Shown: piece by piece, positions 42,505 through 52,574 of the stretch | How positions within the stretch are numbered: position 1 is the first letter of the stretch | How the letters are laid out: each line of letters opens with the position of its first letter | Source: Berkiella_A sp964633725 | GTDB lineage: Bacteria > Pseudomonadota > Gammaproteobacteria > Berkiellales > Berkiellaceae | Reading direction: 5' to 3' | DNA length: 64,000 bases | Assembly: GCA_964633725.1 (NCBI GenBank) | Contig: CAZWHY010000003.1 | Coordinates: 49,267 to 113,266 of the forward strand | Made by a program: the position numbers and the translations under genes | The notes under the pieces: model-generated | What the model saw: the letters and a program-made list of their open reading frames with translations, nothing else | The model's database searches: none | Told to the model about the DNA's origin: nothing

Positions 42505-45500
42505 ATGCGGCTAAGCAAAATCAAGTTAGCAGGTTTTAAATCGTTTGTAGATCCAACATCACTTAATTTGGTGAGTAATTTATCTGCCGTGGTTGGGCCT
42601 AATGGGTGTGGAAAATCCAACATCATTGATGCCATCCGCTGGGTAATGGGTGAGTCTTCTGCTAAGAAATTACGGGGGGGTGTTTCCTCAGATGTGATTT
42701 TCAATGGATCCGCGACTCGTAAACCGGTAGGCCAAGCATCGGTAGAATTAGTATTTGATAATTCTGATGGTACCTTAGGCGGCGAATATGCTGGCTTTTC
42801 AGAGATATCTATCAAGCGTCAAGTGACGCGTGATGGGCAGTCCGTTTATTTTCTGAATGGACAAAGAGCCAGAAGAAAAGACGTGACGGGCATATTTTTA
42901 GGCACAGGATTAGGGCCTAGAAGTTATGCAATTATTGAGCAGGGCATGATTAGCCGGGTGATCGAAGCCAAACCAGAAGATATGCGAAACTTTATTGAAG
43001 AAGCCTCAGGTGTTTCCAAATATAAAGAAAGAAGAAGAGAAACTGAAAATCGTATTAAGCACACAAATGAAAATCTTAACCGGGTCAATGATTTAAGCTT
43101 AGAGCTTGAAAAACAACTAAATAACTTAGAGAAACAAGCAGAAGCGGCTCGCAAATATCAAGCACTGAAAAAAGATGAAAAAACAGTAGAGGCTGAATTG
43201 GTCTCTATGTCATGGCAGCGGCTGCAAGCTGAGATTCAGACTGCTGAAGCCGCTATTCGAGAGCTGACAACTGAAGTTGAAAAGCATCAAGCAGAACTAA
43301 CGCATTTTAAAGCGGAATTAGAGCAATCTAGAGAAGTGCAGACAGAGCGTAGCGATTACTTAAATGAAGTGCAAAAACAATATTACAGTATTGGAACAGA
43401 AATTGTTACGATAGAGCAGTCTTTGGAAAATTTGAAATCAAAGCTTAGTGCCTTGGAAGAAAACAAACTTGAAGAACAAAATACTTTAAGGCAATCAACA
43501 GAAGGTTTGGCACAAGATAAACTTAAAATAGCCGAAACAACAGAAAATTTAGCGTTGCTTAATCCTGAAAAAGATCAACTAGAGCTAAAAATAGAAACAT
43601 ATATCCTGCAATTTGAAGAAAGCGAGGAAAGCTTAGAAGTATGGCGTGAGACGCGGCAAGACGTGCAGGAAGAGCTGCATCAGGCGACGCAAAGTGCAGA
43701 AAAAGAGAAAACCAGTATTGAATTATTAGAAAAACAAGTTCAGCAAGGGGATGCTCGCTATCAAAAACTAAGCGAGGAACGCAAGTACTTAACCGTACCA
43801 GATGGTGAGTCTAATATCGAGAGCATGGATTCTGAGCTGAAAAATATTCAGTTAAAACAACATCAGTCTCAATCATCTTTGAGCGAACAAAAATCTCAAC
43901 AAAGTAATATTAAAGAACAAATTGTTGATTTTAGACATCAAGTAAAAGCGCAAGCCAAAGAAAAACAAGCGGTTAAAGATCAATTGACAGCACTAGAGGC
44001 TGTGCAGGCCGTTAAGCTGGGCAAAACAGATGGGGGCGATAATCGTTGGGTCACAGAGAAGGGCTTAGATCAATGTAAGCGTTTTGGTGAAGTTATACAG
44101 GTACAACCCCAATGGCAAAAAGCGATCGAAACATTATTGGCAAATCAATTTGAAGCCATATATTTAGAAGATCAAGATTTGCGTAGTTTATTAGCCGATT
44201 GCGCTTCTGAGCAAGCGGCAGGATTGCATTTATTGGTGAAAGATACGAGTGATGTCAGTGCTCGGGCAAACAGTATCTTAAGTAAAATAATCAACCCAGA
44301 AGTTTTAAATAAAAGTCTGAAAAGCTTTCTCAATCAAATCTTGGTTTGTGACGATATGCAGATGGGATTGCAGCAAATTTCAGATAAAACAGAAGATTTG
44401 AGTTATATTACCGAAACAGGCATATGGCTAGGGCACGGTTGGATCAAAGTACCGGCTGTTTCTGGTGAAAACGACTATAGTGTTTTAGAAACAGAACAAA
44501 AAATACAAGTATTATCTGATAATGTCTCACAATTTGAGCAGGCTTTTTTTGAGACAGAACAACAGCTAGAATGCGCAGAAGAAAACTTATTAAATATCGA
44601 TCAATATATATATGACGAGAGTGAGAAATTTTCAAATCTAAAACAAGAAGCGAATCAACTAGAAAGCGAAATACGCATTCGTCGTAATAAAATAGAGCAG
44701 GCACAAAAACGAGATAGACAAATCGCAGATGAGCTAGAAGATTTAGGGCGACAAAATGAAACGCTTTATCAGAGCATTCAAACAGATCGAGATGCACTGC
44801 AACAGCATCTTGAGCAAATGGCTAATTTGCATGATGCTATGGAATCTCACAATCAAAATAAAGACCTGATGGAAGAAACGCGTAGACAGTTTAAGGAGCA
44901 ATTACAAGAGGCTAAAGAGCAACAACATCAAATAGCCTTAGCGGTGCAAGCCAAAAGTAGCGCGTTAGAAGCATTAGACCAATCTATCTTAAGATTTGAA
45001 ATGCAAATTCAGCATTCTGAAGAAAAGTTGACCCGTATTGAGCAAAATATAAGGCAGAGCCATAATCCACAACCAGATCTGGAAAACAACTTGGAAATGG
45101 CTTTAAGTCGTAGATTGGAAGCGGAAGAAATGCTGAATCAAGCGAGAGATGATGTACATGCCAGTGAAAATGAGCTGCGCAGCATTGAATCTCAGATGCA
45201 GCAAGCGCAAAATAAAATTGAATCTGTGCGGGATGAATTAGGTAGTGCCAATATGAAGTGGCAAGCATCCAAAGTACATTATGAGTCGGTAGAAGCCAAA
45301 ATTTCTCAAATTGAAATCGAGCCTCAAGTTATCTTGCAAACCTTAAGTCAAGAAGGGGATGAAACGGAATGGGCGCAAAGACTAGCTCAAATTGCGAGAC
45401 AAATTCAAAGGCTGGGTGCGATTAATCTTACCGCAATTGATGAGTTTTCTGCAGCGGACGAGCGAAAAATATATTTAGATGAGCAGTGTGATGATTTAAA

Positions 45501-46026
45501 TGAAGCGTTAGCGACTTTGGCAGAGGCCATTCAAAAAATAGATCAAGAAACGCGGGACAGGTTTCAAGCGACATTTGATAAAATTAATAAAGGCTTTATG
45601 GATTTATTCCCCAAACTCTTTGGTGGTGGGGAAGCCTCTATTATGATGACAGATGAAGATATTCTGAATGCGGGTATCACGGTCATGGCAAGGCCACCGG
45701 GTAAGAAAAACGCCAATATACAGCAGCTCTCTGGTGGTGAGAAGGCGCTAACGGCTGTGGCTTTTGTATTCTCTATATTTTTATTAAATCCGGCACCATT
45801 TTGTTTGCTTGATGAAGTGGATGCGCCATTGGATGATAATAATGTGGGACGTTTTGTCAAACTCGTTAAAGAAATGTCACAAACGGTACAGTTTATATTT
45901 ATTAGTCATAATAAAATTGCGATTGAGATGGGCGAGCAGCTCCATGGTGTGACCATGCGCGAGCCTGGAGTTTCACGTTTGGTTTCGGTTGATATCGATG
46001 AAGCCGTAGATATGGCAACGGCTTAA
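42505..46026 (+). CDS. smc: Chromosome partition protein Smc
   Basis: The 1173-residue protein has TAGGAG upstream. Parts in order: N-terminal ATPase lobe with Walker A GPNGCGKSN (31-39), coiled coil (about 170-500), hinge (about 510-670, VTEKGLDQCKRFGEVIQVQ) and the returning coil (670-990). The C-terminal lobe has the ABC signature QQLSGGEKALTAVAF and Walker B PFCLLDEVDAPLDD. Smc with ScpAB condenses and aligns replicated chromosomes. The smc-zipA-ligA order is typical of gammaproteobacteria that use Smc rather than MukB. Confidence 0.97.
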   Translation: MRLSKIKLAGFKSFVDPTSLNLVSNLSAVVGPNGCGKSNIIDAIRWVMGESSAKKLRGGVSSDVIFNGSATRKPVGQASVELVFDNSDGTLGGEYAGFSEISIKRQVTRDGQSVYFLNGQRARRKDVTGIFLGTGLGPRSYAIIEQGMISRVIEAKPEDMRNFIEEASGVSKYKERRRETENRIKHTNENLNRVNDLSLELEKQLNNLEKQAEAARKYQALKKDEKTVEAELVSMSWQRLQAEIQTAEAAIRELTTEVEKHQAELTHFKAELEQSREVQTERSDYLNEVQKQYYSIGTEIVTIEQSLENLKSKLSALEENKLEEQNTLRQSTEGLAQDKLKIAETTENLALLNPEKDQLELKIETYILQFEESEESLEVWRETRQDVQEELHQATQSAEKEKTSIELLEKQVQQGDARYQKLSEERKYLTVPDGESNIESMDSELKNIQLKQHQSQSSLSEQKSQQSNIKEQIVDFRHQVKAQAKEKQAVKDQLTALEAVQAVKLGKTDGGDNRWVTEKGLDQCKRFGEVIQVQPQWQKAIETLLANQFEAIYLEDQDLRSLLADCASEQAAGLHLLVKDTSDVSARANSILSKIINPEVLNKSLKSFLNQILVCDDMQMGLQQISDKTEDLSYITETGIWLGHGWIKVPAVSGENDYSVLETEQKIQVLSDNVSQFEQAFFETEQQLECAEENLLNIDQYIYDESEKFSNLKQEANQLESEIRIRRNKIEQAQKRDRQIADELEDLGRQNETLYQSIQTDRDALQQHLEQMANLHDAMESHNQNKDLMEETRRQFKEQLQEAKEQQHQIALAVQAKSSALEALDQSILRFEMQIQHSEEKLTRIEQNIRQSHNPQPDLENNLEMALSRRLEAEEMLNQARDDVHASENELRSIESQMQQAQNKIESVRDELGSANMKWQASKVHYESVEAKISQIEIEPQVILQTLSQEGDETEWAQRLAQIARQIQRLGAINLTAIDEFSAADERKIYLDEQCDDLNEALATLAEAIQKIDQETRDRFQATFDKINKGFMDLFPKLFGGGEASIMMTDEDILNAGITVMARPPGKKNANIQQLSGGEKALTAVAFVFSIFLLNPAPFCLLDEVDAPLDDNNVGRFVKLVKEMSQTVQFIFISHNKIAIEMGEQLHGVTMREPGVSRLVSVDIDEAVDMATA

Positions 46027-46070
46027 CGATCAGTAAAGTAGTGTTCATTATTTTATTATAGGGAAGGAAC

Positions 46071-46799
46071 ATGCAAGAAGATTTAAGGTTGTTAATATTA
46101 ATTATTGGGCTTGTTGGCGTCGCATTTCTAATTGCGGATGGCATGAGAAAGCGCATGAAAAAACGTAGAACGCAAAAATTTGATCAGCGAGTTTTTGAAA
46201 ATACAGCTAGCCAAACAAACCTGCATTTAGGTGATGATCCATTATTTAATGACAATTCAGCTTTGGAAGAATTTGATATAAAAGATAAAGGATTATACGC
46301 GGGTTCAGAAAAACCCATTGAATCTAGCGATAAAGAAAATACAAGTAATACCCCTGTTCCGGATGTGATTCTTTTTGCCATCAAGCCTAGAATTCAAGAT
46401 GGTTTTAATGGGCGTACACTAGAGACTGCCCTAAAATTTCATCATTATTATTTTGGTGAAAAAAATATCTTTCATCATCATGTCGATAACGATCCTGAGC
46501 AAGCGGTTTTATTCAGTATTGCACAATCCACTGAGCCAGGCAGCTTTGATTTGGAGACGATAAAGACACAACGTATTCAGGGGTTGGTTATTTTTATGCA
46601 ATTACCTGTTGCCGGTTCAGATAGGACGCCGCTAGATGTTTTTGAAAATATGCTAAAATCTGCTAGGCAGTTGTCTGCAGCTTTAAATGGCGAGTTATGT
46701 GATAATCGGCATGCGCAATTAAGTGCTAAAGCCATTAGCCATGTGAAGCAAAAAATTGAAAATGTGCATCAGGCGGTATTGGCGAGCAAGGTAGATTAG
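46071..46799 (+). CDS. zipA: Cell division protein ZipA
   Basis: The 242-residue protein starts with a membrane anchor (LRLLILIIGLVGVAFLIAD, residues 5-23) followed by basic residues (RKRMKKRR), giving the N-out, C-in layout of ZipA. A variable linker (40-105) leads to the ZipA C-terminal domain (110-240) that binds the FtsZ tail, with blocks FHHYYFGEKNIFHHHV and IQGLVIFMQLPVAGSDRTP. GGAAGGA lies before ATG 46071. It sits 44 bases after smc and 28 before ligA. Confidence 0.93.
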   Translation: MQEDLRLLILIIGLVGVAFLIADGMRKRMKKRRTQKFDQRVFENTASQTNLHLGDDPLFNDNSALEEFDIKDKGLYAGSEKPIESSDKENTSNTPVPDVILFAIKPRIQDGFNGRTLETALKFHHYYFGEKNIFHHHVDNDPEQAVLFSIAQSTEPGSFDLETIKTQRIQGLVIFMQLPVAGSDRTPLDVFENMLKSARQLSAALNGELCDNRHAQLSAKAISHVKQKIENVHQAVLASKVD

Positions 46800-46827
46800 T
46801 TATTTTTTACGGTATTAGGGTTTTAAG

Positions 46828-48843
46828 ATGGCCGAAGTGGCAAAAAGTATTGTACAAGAAATAGAAACGCTTCGAAAACAAATACATGAGCATAACTACC
46901 ATTACCATGCATTGGATGAGCCCATCATATCGGATGCAGTATACGATAAATTATTTACTAAGTTATTAGCCTTAGAACAGCAATATCCTAAGCTGAACAC
47001 GGCTGACTCACCGAGTCAGCGAGTGGGCAGCTTGGTCCTTTCTAAATTCAAATCAGTCAAGCATGCTCATCCTATGTTGTCTTTAGATAATGTTTTTTCT
47101 GAAGACGATTTTGAGCATTTCGATAAACGTATTAAGCAAATATTAAAAACGGACGATATTTTGCAGTATAGCTGCGAGCCCAAGTTTGATGGTATTGCGG
47201 TAGCGTTAACGTATGAAAATGGCATACTCATTAGAGGGGCTACGCGTGGTGATGGTAATATGGGCGAGGATATTACAACCAACATTAAAACCATTGCGAG
47301 TATTCCACTAAAATTGCAAAATGATTTTCCGGCGCATTTAGAGGTTCGGGGCGAAGTTTATATGCCATTAGCAGGTTTTGAACAATTAAATCAAGATGCT
47401 CAAAAGAATAATCAAAAGCTATTTGCCAATCCTCGTAATGCGGCTGCCGGGAGTTTGCGACAATTAGATTCCAAGATTACAGCTAAACGGTCATTGGCTT
47501 TTTATGCGTATAGCGTACAGTCTAATATCCAAGATATATTGTCTGATACACACATGAATAATTTAGAATTATCTAAGCAATGGGGCATACGCATTTGTCC
47601 GGAAGCCAAAATTGTAGAAGGTACCGCAGGCGCGCTTAAGTATTATCAAGCGCTGCTGAATAAAAGACAAAAATTAGCGTACGAAATTGATGGTGTTGTG
47701 ATCAAAGTCAACAATCTTGCAAAGCAAGAGCAGATAGGCTTTGTGGCCAGAGCACCAAGATGGGCTATCGCCTATAAATTTCCAGCACAAGAAGAAACCA
47801 CGATATTAGAATCTGTGGATTTTCAGGTTGGGCGCACAGGCACATTAACCCCTGTTGCCAGATTAGCGCCAGTTAAAGTGGGAGGGGTCATTGTCAGCAA
47901 TGCCACCTTGCACAATATGGATGAGATTGCTCGCAAAGGCGTACGGATAAAAGATACCGTGATTGTGAGACGTGCGGGGGATGTGATTCCAGAAGTGGTT
48001 AAACCCATTATATCCAAACGTCCCAAAGACAGCATGGAGATTACCTTACCGTTGCTGTGTCCTGTTTGCGGTTCAAATGTATTGATTGTAGAAGGCGAAG
48101 CAGCGGCCAGGTGTGAGGGCGGCTTGTACTGCTCTGCACAACGTATTGAGGCTATCAAGCATTTTGTATCCAGAAAGGCCATGAATATCGATGGCTTGGG
48201 GGGTAAAATGATAGAGCAATTAGTACAGGCTGAACGAATCGACAACGTGGCTGATTTATACAGGCTAGATATCAAATCATTAGAAAATCTTGAACGAGTG
48301 GGGGAGAAATCTGCCAATAATTTGATTGATGCGATAGCCAATAGCAAAAAAACTACTTTTCATAAGTTTATTTATGCTCTAGGGATACGTGAGGTAGGGG
48401 ATGCGACAGCATTGCAATTAGCCTCAACTTTTTCTGATATGGATAGTTTGATGCAAGCGAATGAAGCCCAATTAGAAGCGCTGCCTGATATAGGTCCTAT
48501 CAGTGCACAGCATATTGTGGCATTTTTTAAAGAAAAGCATAATAAAGAAATCATTATGAATTTAGTCAAAGCAGGTATTCATTGGCCTAAGCCTAAAAAT
48601 TTATCTAACACCGATTTACCTTTGGCTGGTAAAACTTATGTACTAACTGGCACCTTATCAAGACCTAGAGAAGATATTAAAGCAGAATTGATTGCTTTGG
48701 GGGCAAAAGTCACCGGTAGTGTTTCAAAATCAACAACCGGTCTGGTTGTTGGGGCTAATCCAGGTTCAAAATTGAAGAAAGCGAATGATTTGGGTGTGGC
48801 AGTTATTGAAGAGTCTGAGCTGGCGTCATTATTGCCCCAGTGA
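46828..48843 (+). CDS. ligA: NAD+-dependent DNA ligase LigA
   Basis: The 671-residue protein shows the family order. The Ia domain with Tyr/His/Asp ligands (HNYHYHALDEPIISDAVYD) binds NAD. The adenylated Lys119 is in CEPKFDGIAVAL. The OB fold has VGRTGTLTPVARL. A Cys4 zinc finger (CPVCGS...CEGGLYCSAQ) precedes the helix-hairpin-helix repeats, and a BRCT domain ends the protein (GKTYVLTGTLSRPREDI). It seals nicks in replication and repair. It completes the smc-zipA-ligA cluster. Confidence 0.97.
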   Translation: MAEVAKSIVQEIETLRKQIHEHNYHYHALDEPIISDAVYDKLFTKLLALEQQYPKLNTADSPSQRVGSLVLSKFKSVKHAHPMLSLDNVFSEDDFEHFDKRIKQILKTDDILQYSCEPKFDGIAVALTYENGILIRGATRGDGNMGEDITTNIKTIASIPLKLQNDFPAHLEVRGEVYMPLAGFEQLNQDAQKNNQKLFANPRNAAAGSLRQLDSKITAKRSLAFYAYSVQSNIQDILSDTHMNNLELSKQWGIRICPEAKIVEGTAGALKYYQALLNKRQKLAYEIDGVVIKVNNLAKQEQIGFVARAPRWAIAYKFPAQEETTILESVDFQVGRTGTLTPVARLAPVKVGGVIVSNATLHNMDEIARKGVRIKDTVIVRRAGDVIPEVVKPIISKRPKDSMEITLPLLCPVCGSNVLIVEGEAAARCEGGLYCSAQRIEAIKHFVSRKAMNIDGLGGKMIEQLVQAERIDNVADLYRLDIKSLENLERVGEKSANNLIDAIANSKKTTFHKFIYALGIREVGDATALQLASTFSDMDSLMQANEAQLEALPDIGPISAQHIVAFFKEKHNKEIIMNLVKAGIHWPKPKNLSNTDLPLAGKTYVLTGTLSRPREDIKAELIALGAKVTGSVSKSTTGLVVGANPGSKLKKANDLGVAVIEESELASLLPQ

Positions 48844-48985
48844 GATGTTGGTGATGATTTATGTTTCGTTTCTAGTACAATCCTAGTATATTTTCGCCAC
48901 GGCTCAGCGAGTATCTGTTCGAAGAAGAAGAGCGTAATCCGCCTATTGAGATTATAGGAGATAAGCTCTTCTAGTCAGTAATATA

Positions 48986-50644
48986 TTATGACAATTTTGT
49001 TTTTACTTTTGAAACAAGAGCTTCATCTTGCGACATGCTTGCTTCTAATCCAGCATAATAATCTTTTGGCGACATGATGGCGTCTTTATTCAAGAAGGAT
49101 TTAGCATATGGTAAAAAACCTGTGCTAGCTTCTACACCGATATGAAAAGAACGTATTTGCTGTGGGCTCAAGTCATCGAGATCAGTATTAGTTTTTGACT
49201 TGTAACTTTCATATTGTTTTGATTTAAAAGCATTGCGCAAAAAATTACCAGTTTCAATGAGTGTGAAAGCTAATAGGCCAACAAGGCTAGAGGTAACTAG
49301 ACTTACATGCAGCCCAAAACGTAATAAACCAGACAGCGTACCTGCAAATATAAGATTATATTTTTTTATACTTGTTGTGTTGCGTTGTAAGAAAATATTA
49401 CTTTTCAAGTGAGCAACGTTGTTTGTTTGGTTACGCTGTAAAAAATTACTATTTCTCAAGTGATCAACGTTAATAAATGCTTCTTTCATCTCTGGATTAC
49501 AAATAGGACTAAAGTTATTGCCTTTCCGTTTCAAATTCTCGGCAATTGCTGCATCGACACTACCATAATTCATTTCGTTACCCGTGGGGGCATGTGGATC
49601 GGCACAGTTCGTTGTGGCTGTCATATACTCGGATGTTTGCTCTAAGCAATCTTGGTTGTTACTGGCAAATTGAACATTGTTTTTACGACACAGAACATTA
49701 ATATCTCTTAGAACCCTCATTATATCGGCCCTCTTGGATGTTGTGAAGAAAGGCAGCTCAATGCTTTTTATTTGGCTATAGGTTGATGGTTCTTGGGAAA
49801 ACAAACTTTCAATACCTTTTAATACGCCTAATGCTAAATGCAAGTCTAGCGAATTTTTAGCACACCCATCTAATTGGTCAGCAAAAAAACCTGTGCCATA
49901 CTTGAGAAATTTAAAGTTTAATAGATCATTATTTTTGCTTTTTTGAGCCATGATGTTAAGAGACTCTGCAGAAAGTAGAAAATCTTGAGCCACAAAGGCT
50001 TGAAAAGCAACAGAGTCGAATAACATGTTGTTACCGCGGAATGAGCAGTCTAAGAATCTATTTGAATTATTTTCTTTTGCTTGTTTAAAGCTTAATTTAT
50101 TTTGCCCAACTGTATTTTTAAATATTTCTTGGTCGAGTAGCCCTTTTGGTAATGAATCGTCTTGAGATATTAAAACATGACGCCCTGTATTATTTAACTG
50201 TTGAAATTGTAATGCTGCTAAATCACAGATATAAACATCTCTATCTAAAATAATCGGACTGCCACTAGGATAGCCACCATAGTGTGTGGCTCTATCTTTG
50301 CCTATGATAACGCAATGTTTAACGATATCTCTTAGAGCAATAATAGCCTCTTCTGATATTCCTGAGTATTGAGAGAAATTAATCACACCAGAGACATTTG
50401 CGCGTTCAGAGCGAGCAATTGCGATAAGTTGGGTTAAGGATATATTCTCTTCAATAATTAATTTTTGATTCTTGGCTGTACCTTGAGTATCTTGTATGCT
50501 AAAAGTTGCATTTTGGAAGCTGGGTGCTAGTTTTTGCAAAGCGCCTTTAACCCATTTAGGGGCAAAGACTTGCACATTGGAATCAGAACAAATAGTGTCT
50601 AATCCTTGTTTATCTCGAAGTTTGATAATACCACTTTTGCTCAT
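48986..50644 (-). CDS. Unknown large protein with C-terminal membrane segments, effector candidate
   Basis: The 552-residue protein has no signal peptide. Residues 1-410 look globular. Distinct blocks are THYGGYPSGSPIILDRDVYI near 120-140 and PTGNEMNYGSVDAAIAENLK near 345-370. Two near-identical short segments, HLRNSNFLQRNQTNNV and HLKSNIFLQRNTTSI (395-430), look like a 19-residue internal duplication. Two membrane helices follow at about 437-475 (LIFAGTLSGLLRFGL, SLVTSSLVGLLAFTLIE). The C-terminal 75 residues are soluble and end VKTKLS. I recognise no family. A 9-G tract lies about 60 bases upstream of its start and a GTTAGCATAC motif lies between. Confidence 0.7.
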   Translation of the reverse strand: MSKSGIIKLRDKQGLDTICSDSNVQVFAPKWVKGALQKLAPSFQNATFSIQDTQGTAKNQKLIIEENISLTQLIAIARSERANVSGVINFSQYSGISEEAIIALRDIVKHCVIIGKDRATHYGGYPSGSPIILDRDVYICDLAALQFQQLNNTGRHVLISQDDSLPKGLLDQEIFKNTVGQNKLSFKQAKENNSNRFLDCSFRGNNMLFDSVAFQAFVAQDFLLSAESLNIMAQKSKNNDLLNFKFLKYGTGFFADQLDGCAKNSLDLHLALGVLKGIESLFSQEPSTYSQIKSIELPFFTTSKRADIMRVLRDINVLCRKNNVQFASNNQDCLEQTSEYMTATTNCADPHAPTGNEMNYGSVDAAIAENLKRKGNNFSPICNPEMKEAFINVDHLRNSNFLQRNQTNNVAHLKSNIFLQRNTTSIKKYNLIFAGTLSGLLRFGLHVSLVTSSLVGLLAFTLIETGNFLRNAFKSKQYESYKSKTNTDLDDLSPQQIRSFHIGVEASTGFLPYAKSFLNKDAIMSPKDYYAGLEASMSQDEALVSKVKTKLS

Positions 50645-50681
50645 TATTTCTGCCTTGTTAACATAACCGTATAGTTGAGCA

Positions 50682-50695
50682 GTATGCTAACATAG
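50682..50695 (-). promoter_or_regulatory. GTTAGCATAC motif upstream of the 48986-50644 gene
   Basis: On the minus strand this reads CTATGTTAGCATAC, about 40 bases before the start codon. It matches the string upstream of 52556 and, in part, that upstream of 1080. Promoter -10 or operator. Confidence 0.4.
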
Positions 50696-50701
50696 GAGTT
50701 T

Positions 50702-50710
50702 GGGGGGGGG
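50702..50710. repeat. Run of nine G, candidate slippage tract
   Basis: Nine G in a row lie 58-66 bases upstream of the gene starting at 50644, next to its presumed promoter. No other homopolymer G run of this length is seen in this AT-rich window. Confidence 0.7.
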
Positions 50711-50753
50711 CAATAAAGGTAGCCGACTAAGTTTGTGGCGTTATTTGCTTCTT

Positions 50754-52556
50754 TTACCTAATCGTTTTTGTACGATGTCGGCCAGTGTTTTCCTCTTTGC
50801 TTGCTTCTTGTTCTTGTTCTTGTTCTTGTTCTGGCTCTTGCTCAGCCGCTGATTCTGAACTTGCGGCTAAGCTTGAATTTGATTCTGTATGTTTAGAAAC
50901 ATCAACTTTTCTTCTCGCACGTTTTATTTCTGCACTGGAATCTGAAGAGGGTAGGTTTTGTATATGGGCTAAATTCAGGAAAAGATTTCTTTTGTTTGCT
51001 GTGTTAGCTTTGTTTTCTTCATCAGATAGCCCTTCTTTCTCAGCTGCAACAACGCTTTGGTCTGGTTCAGCAGAATGTAAATCAGATAATCCTTCTTCCT
51101 CAACAACAAAGCTTTGGCCAGGCTCTAATTTTCTTGATGAGGCTATTTTTTGCAGATCCCCATGCGTTCCCATTCTAAATTTTATTAGTGCGTTCAGGCT
51201 TAATTCATGCCAATCTATTCTTAGCCCTAATGACTCGGCATAGATTTCTGCGCTTTGATAAGCGATAGAATTTTGTTTTGACTCCATGCCATTTTCTAAG
51301 AGTAGGGTTAACAACGCATCAAATTCTTTCAGTGATTCAGGGTATTTCATATAACAACTCATGATATATAGTGCTTTGTGTAGTAATGTTTTGTCATCCC
51401 TCTCTGAGACACTCCCTTCTGGTATATCTTTTAAGTTGTGTTCGTTGCGATATGATATCACTTGCGGACATTGTCTTATAAGTGCTTTAATGTCGGCAAG
51501 CTTGGCTCGTGGATCTGGGGCTGTTGCAAGTTGGAGCATCACGTTAGAAATGTTGTTATATGCTTCTCGTTTTTGTTGATTCAAGGTTGGTACTTCATTA
51601 TCATATTCTATGTCTAGCATAGAGGCTAATAGATCAAAACCATTTTTGCCATCTTCTAGCGTTATATCTGGTAGAGGGTATTGATGTGGATCAACGTTGC
51701 GTAAAGATGCGCTGAATTTTGCAAAGCGCAATGTATTTTTTTTAGATGGAACAGAGGATGAAGCAGAAGCATAGTCTGAATACGAATCTTCCTCCCGCAA
51801 ATTTTGGACCAAAGAAATTTCTTGATCTATGTAAGTGTCACCTTCAATTTCTATTGCAAGCTTATTGTCATCTTTGATTTGAGAATAACTTTTTATGGCA
51901 TTAATATCCCACTGGCCAGCAGTAACAATCATTTTAGTCAGTTGCTTCTGTAAGTCGCTAGATACTTGCTGTTGTGCTTTTGCACTACAGGTTGAAAAAC
52001 TTCTATCATTTACCAATAAAACATCATTATCATTTAATTGCGCTGCGACATCAGTCGCAACAGCACCACCTAGTGAATGACCATATAATAATTTTTTACC
52101 ACGATAGGGGGATTCATCAGAAGCTCCGAGTAGAGTATCAATAGCGTTATAAAGCTCTATACCAGAATCAACGACATCTTGGTATATATTCGCTTTCTGC
52201 TTATTTGAACCTACGTCTGGATAGTTTGAAGCAATGACATGACAATTTAAGCTTTTACTCATATCTAAAAGATGGGCGTATTTTTCCTCAACACAGCAAT
52301 CATTTCCAACAAACACGACAATACATGGGGTATGTTCGTCGGCGTTTTGAGGAGAAAATACCGATACGCTATTATGGTTAGGATCGCCAATTTTACTGAC
52401 AGAAAAATTAATGCCAGCGTGAGTAGCAGCTTTAGCTGTAACATGGACTTGAAATCGAATAAATTCCTTTAGATGATTTTCATCAAGAGCTCCCACTTGT
52501 TTTGGTTTGGTGGGGAGTATTTCATTTTTTAACATGTGTCCAATCATAGCACTCAC
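50754..52556 (-). CDS. Alpha/beta-hydrolase (lipase-like) effector candidate
   Basis: The protein has 600 residues from GTG 52556, or 597 from ATG 52547; neither has a strong ribosome site. Residues 75-250 form an alpha/beta-hydrolase fold: IVVFVGNDCCVEEKYAHLL, CHVIASNYPDVGSN and the nucleophile elbow LLYGHSLGGAVATDVAA with Ser in G-H-S-L-G-G. These features fit a lipase, esterase or thioesterase. The rest is helical with no known domain. The tail is low-complexity and acidic (EPEQEQEQEQEASKEEN), encoded by a TTCTTG repeat, and ends TGRHRTKTIR, which strongly resembles the E-block tails of Dot/Icm effectors. No signal peptide. Substrate unknown. Confidence 0.7.
   Translation of the reverse strand: MSAMIGHMLKNEILPTKPKQVGALDENHLKEFIRFQVHVTAKAATHAGINFSVSKIGDPNHNSVSVFSPQNADEHTPCIVVFVGNDCCVEEKYAHLLDMSKSLNCHVIASNYPDVGSNKQKANIYQDVVDSGIELYNAIDTLLGASDESPYRGKKLLYGHSLGGAVATDVAAQLNDNDVLLVNDRSFSTCSAKAQQQVSSDLQKQLTKMIVTAGQWDINAIKSYSQIKDDNKLAIEIEGDTYIDQEISLVQNLREEDSYSDYASASSSVPSKKNTLRFAKFSASLRNVDPHQYPLPDITLEDGKNGFDLLASMLDIEYDNEVPTLNQQKREAYNNISNVMLQLATAPDPRAKLADIKALIRQCPQVISYRNEHNLKDIPEGSVSERDDKTLLHKALYIMSCYMKYPESLKEFDALLTLLLENGMESKQNSIAYQSAEIYAESLGLRIDWHELSLNALIKFRMGTHGDLQKIASSRKLEPGQSFVVEEEGLSDLHSAEPDQSVVAAEKEGLSDEENKANTANKRNLFLNLAHIQNLPSSDSSAEIKRARRKVDVSKHTESNSSLAASSESAAEQEPEQEQEQEQEASKEENTGRHRTKTIR
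50805..50832. repeat. TTCTTG hexamer repeat encoding the Glu/Gln tail
   Basis: About 4.7 exact hexamers in the coding region of the hydrolase-like gene encode alternating Gln and Glu near its C-terminus. The unit is a multiple of three, so length changes keep the frame. Confidence 0.85.
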
Positions 52557-52574
52557 TTCACAAAAGGAAAGGTT

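Noticed and set aside
48876..48974. A short frame reading LSEYLFEEEERNPPIEIIGD after ligA
   Set aside because: It looks protein-like and may be the tail of a lost gene, but there is no start codon or recognisable family, so I do not call it.
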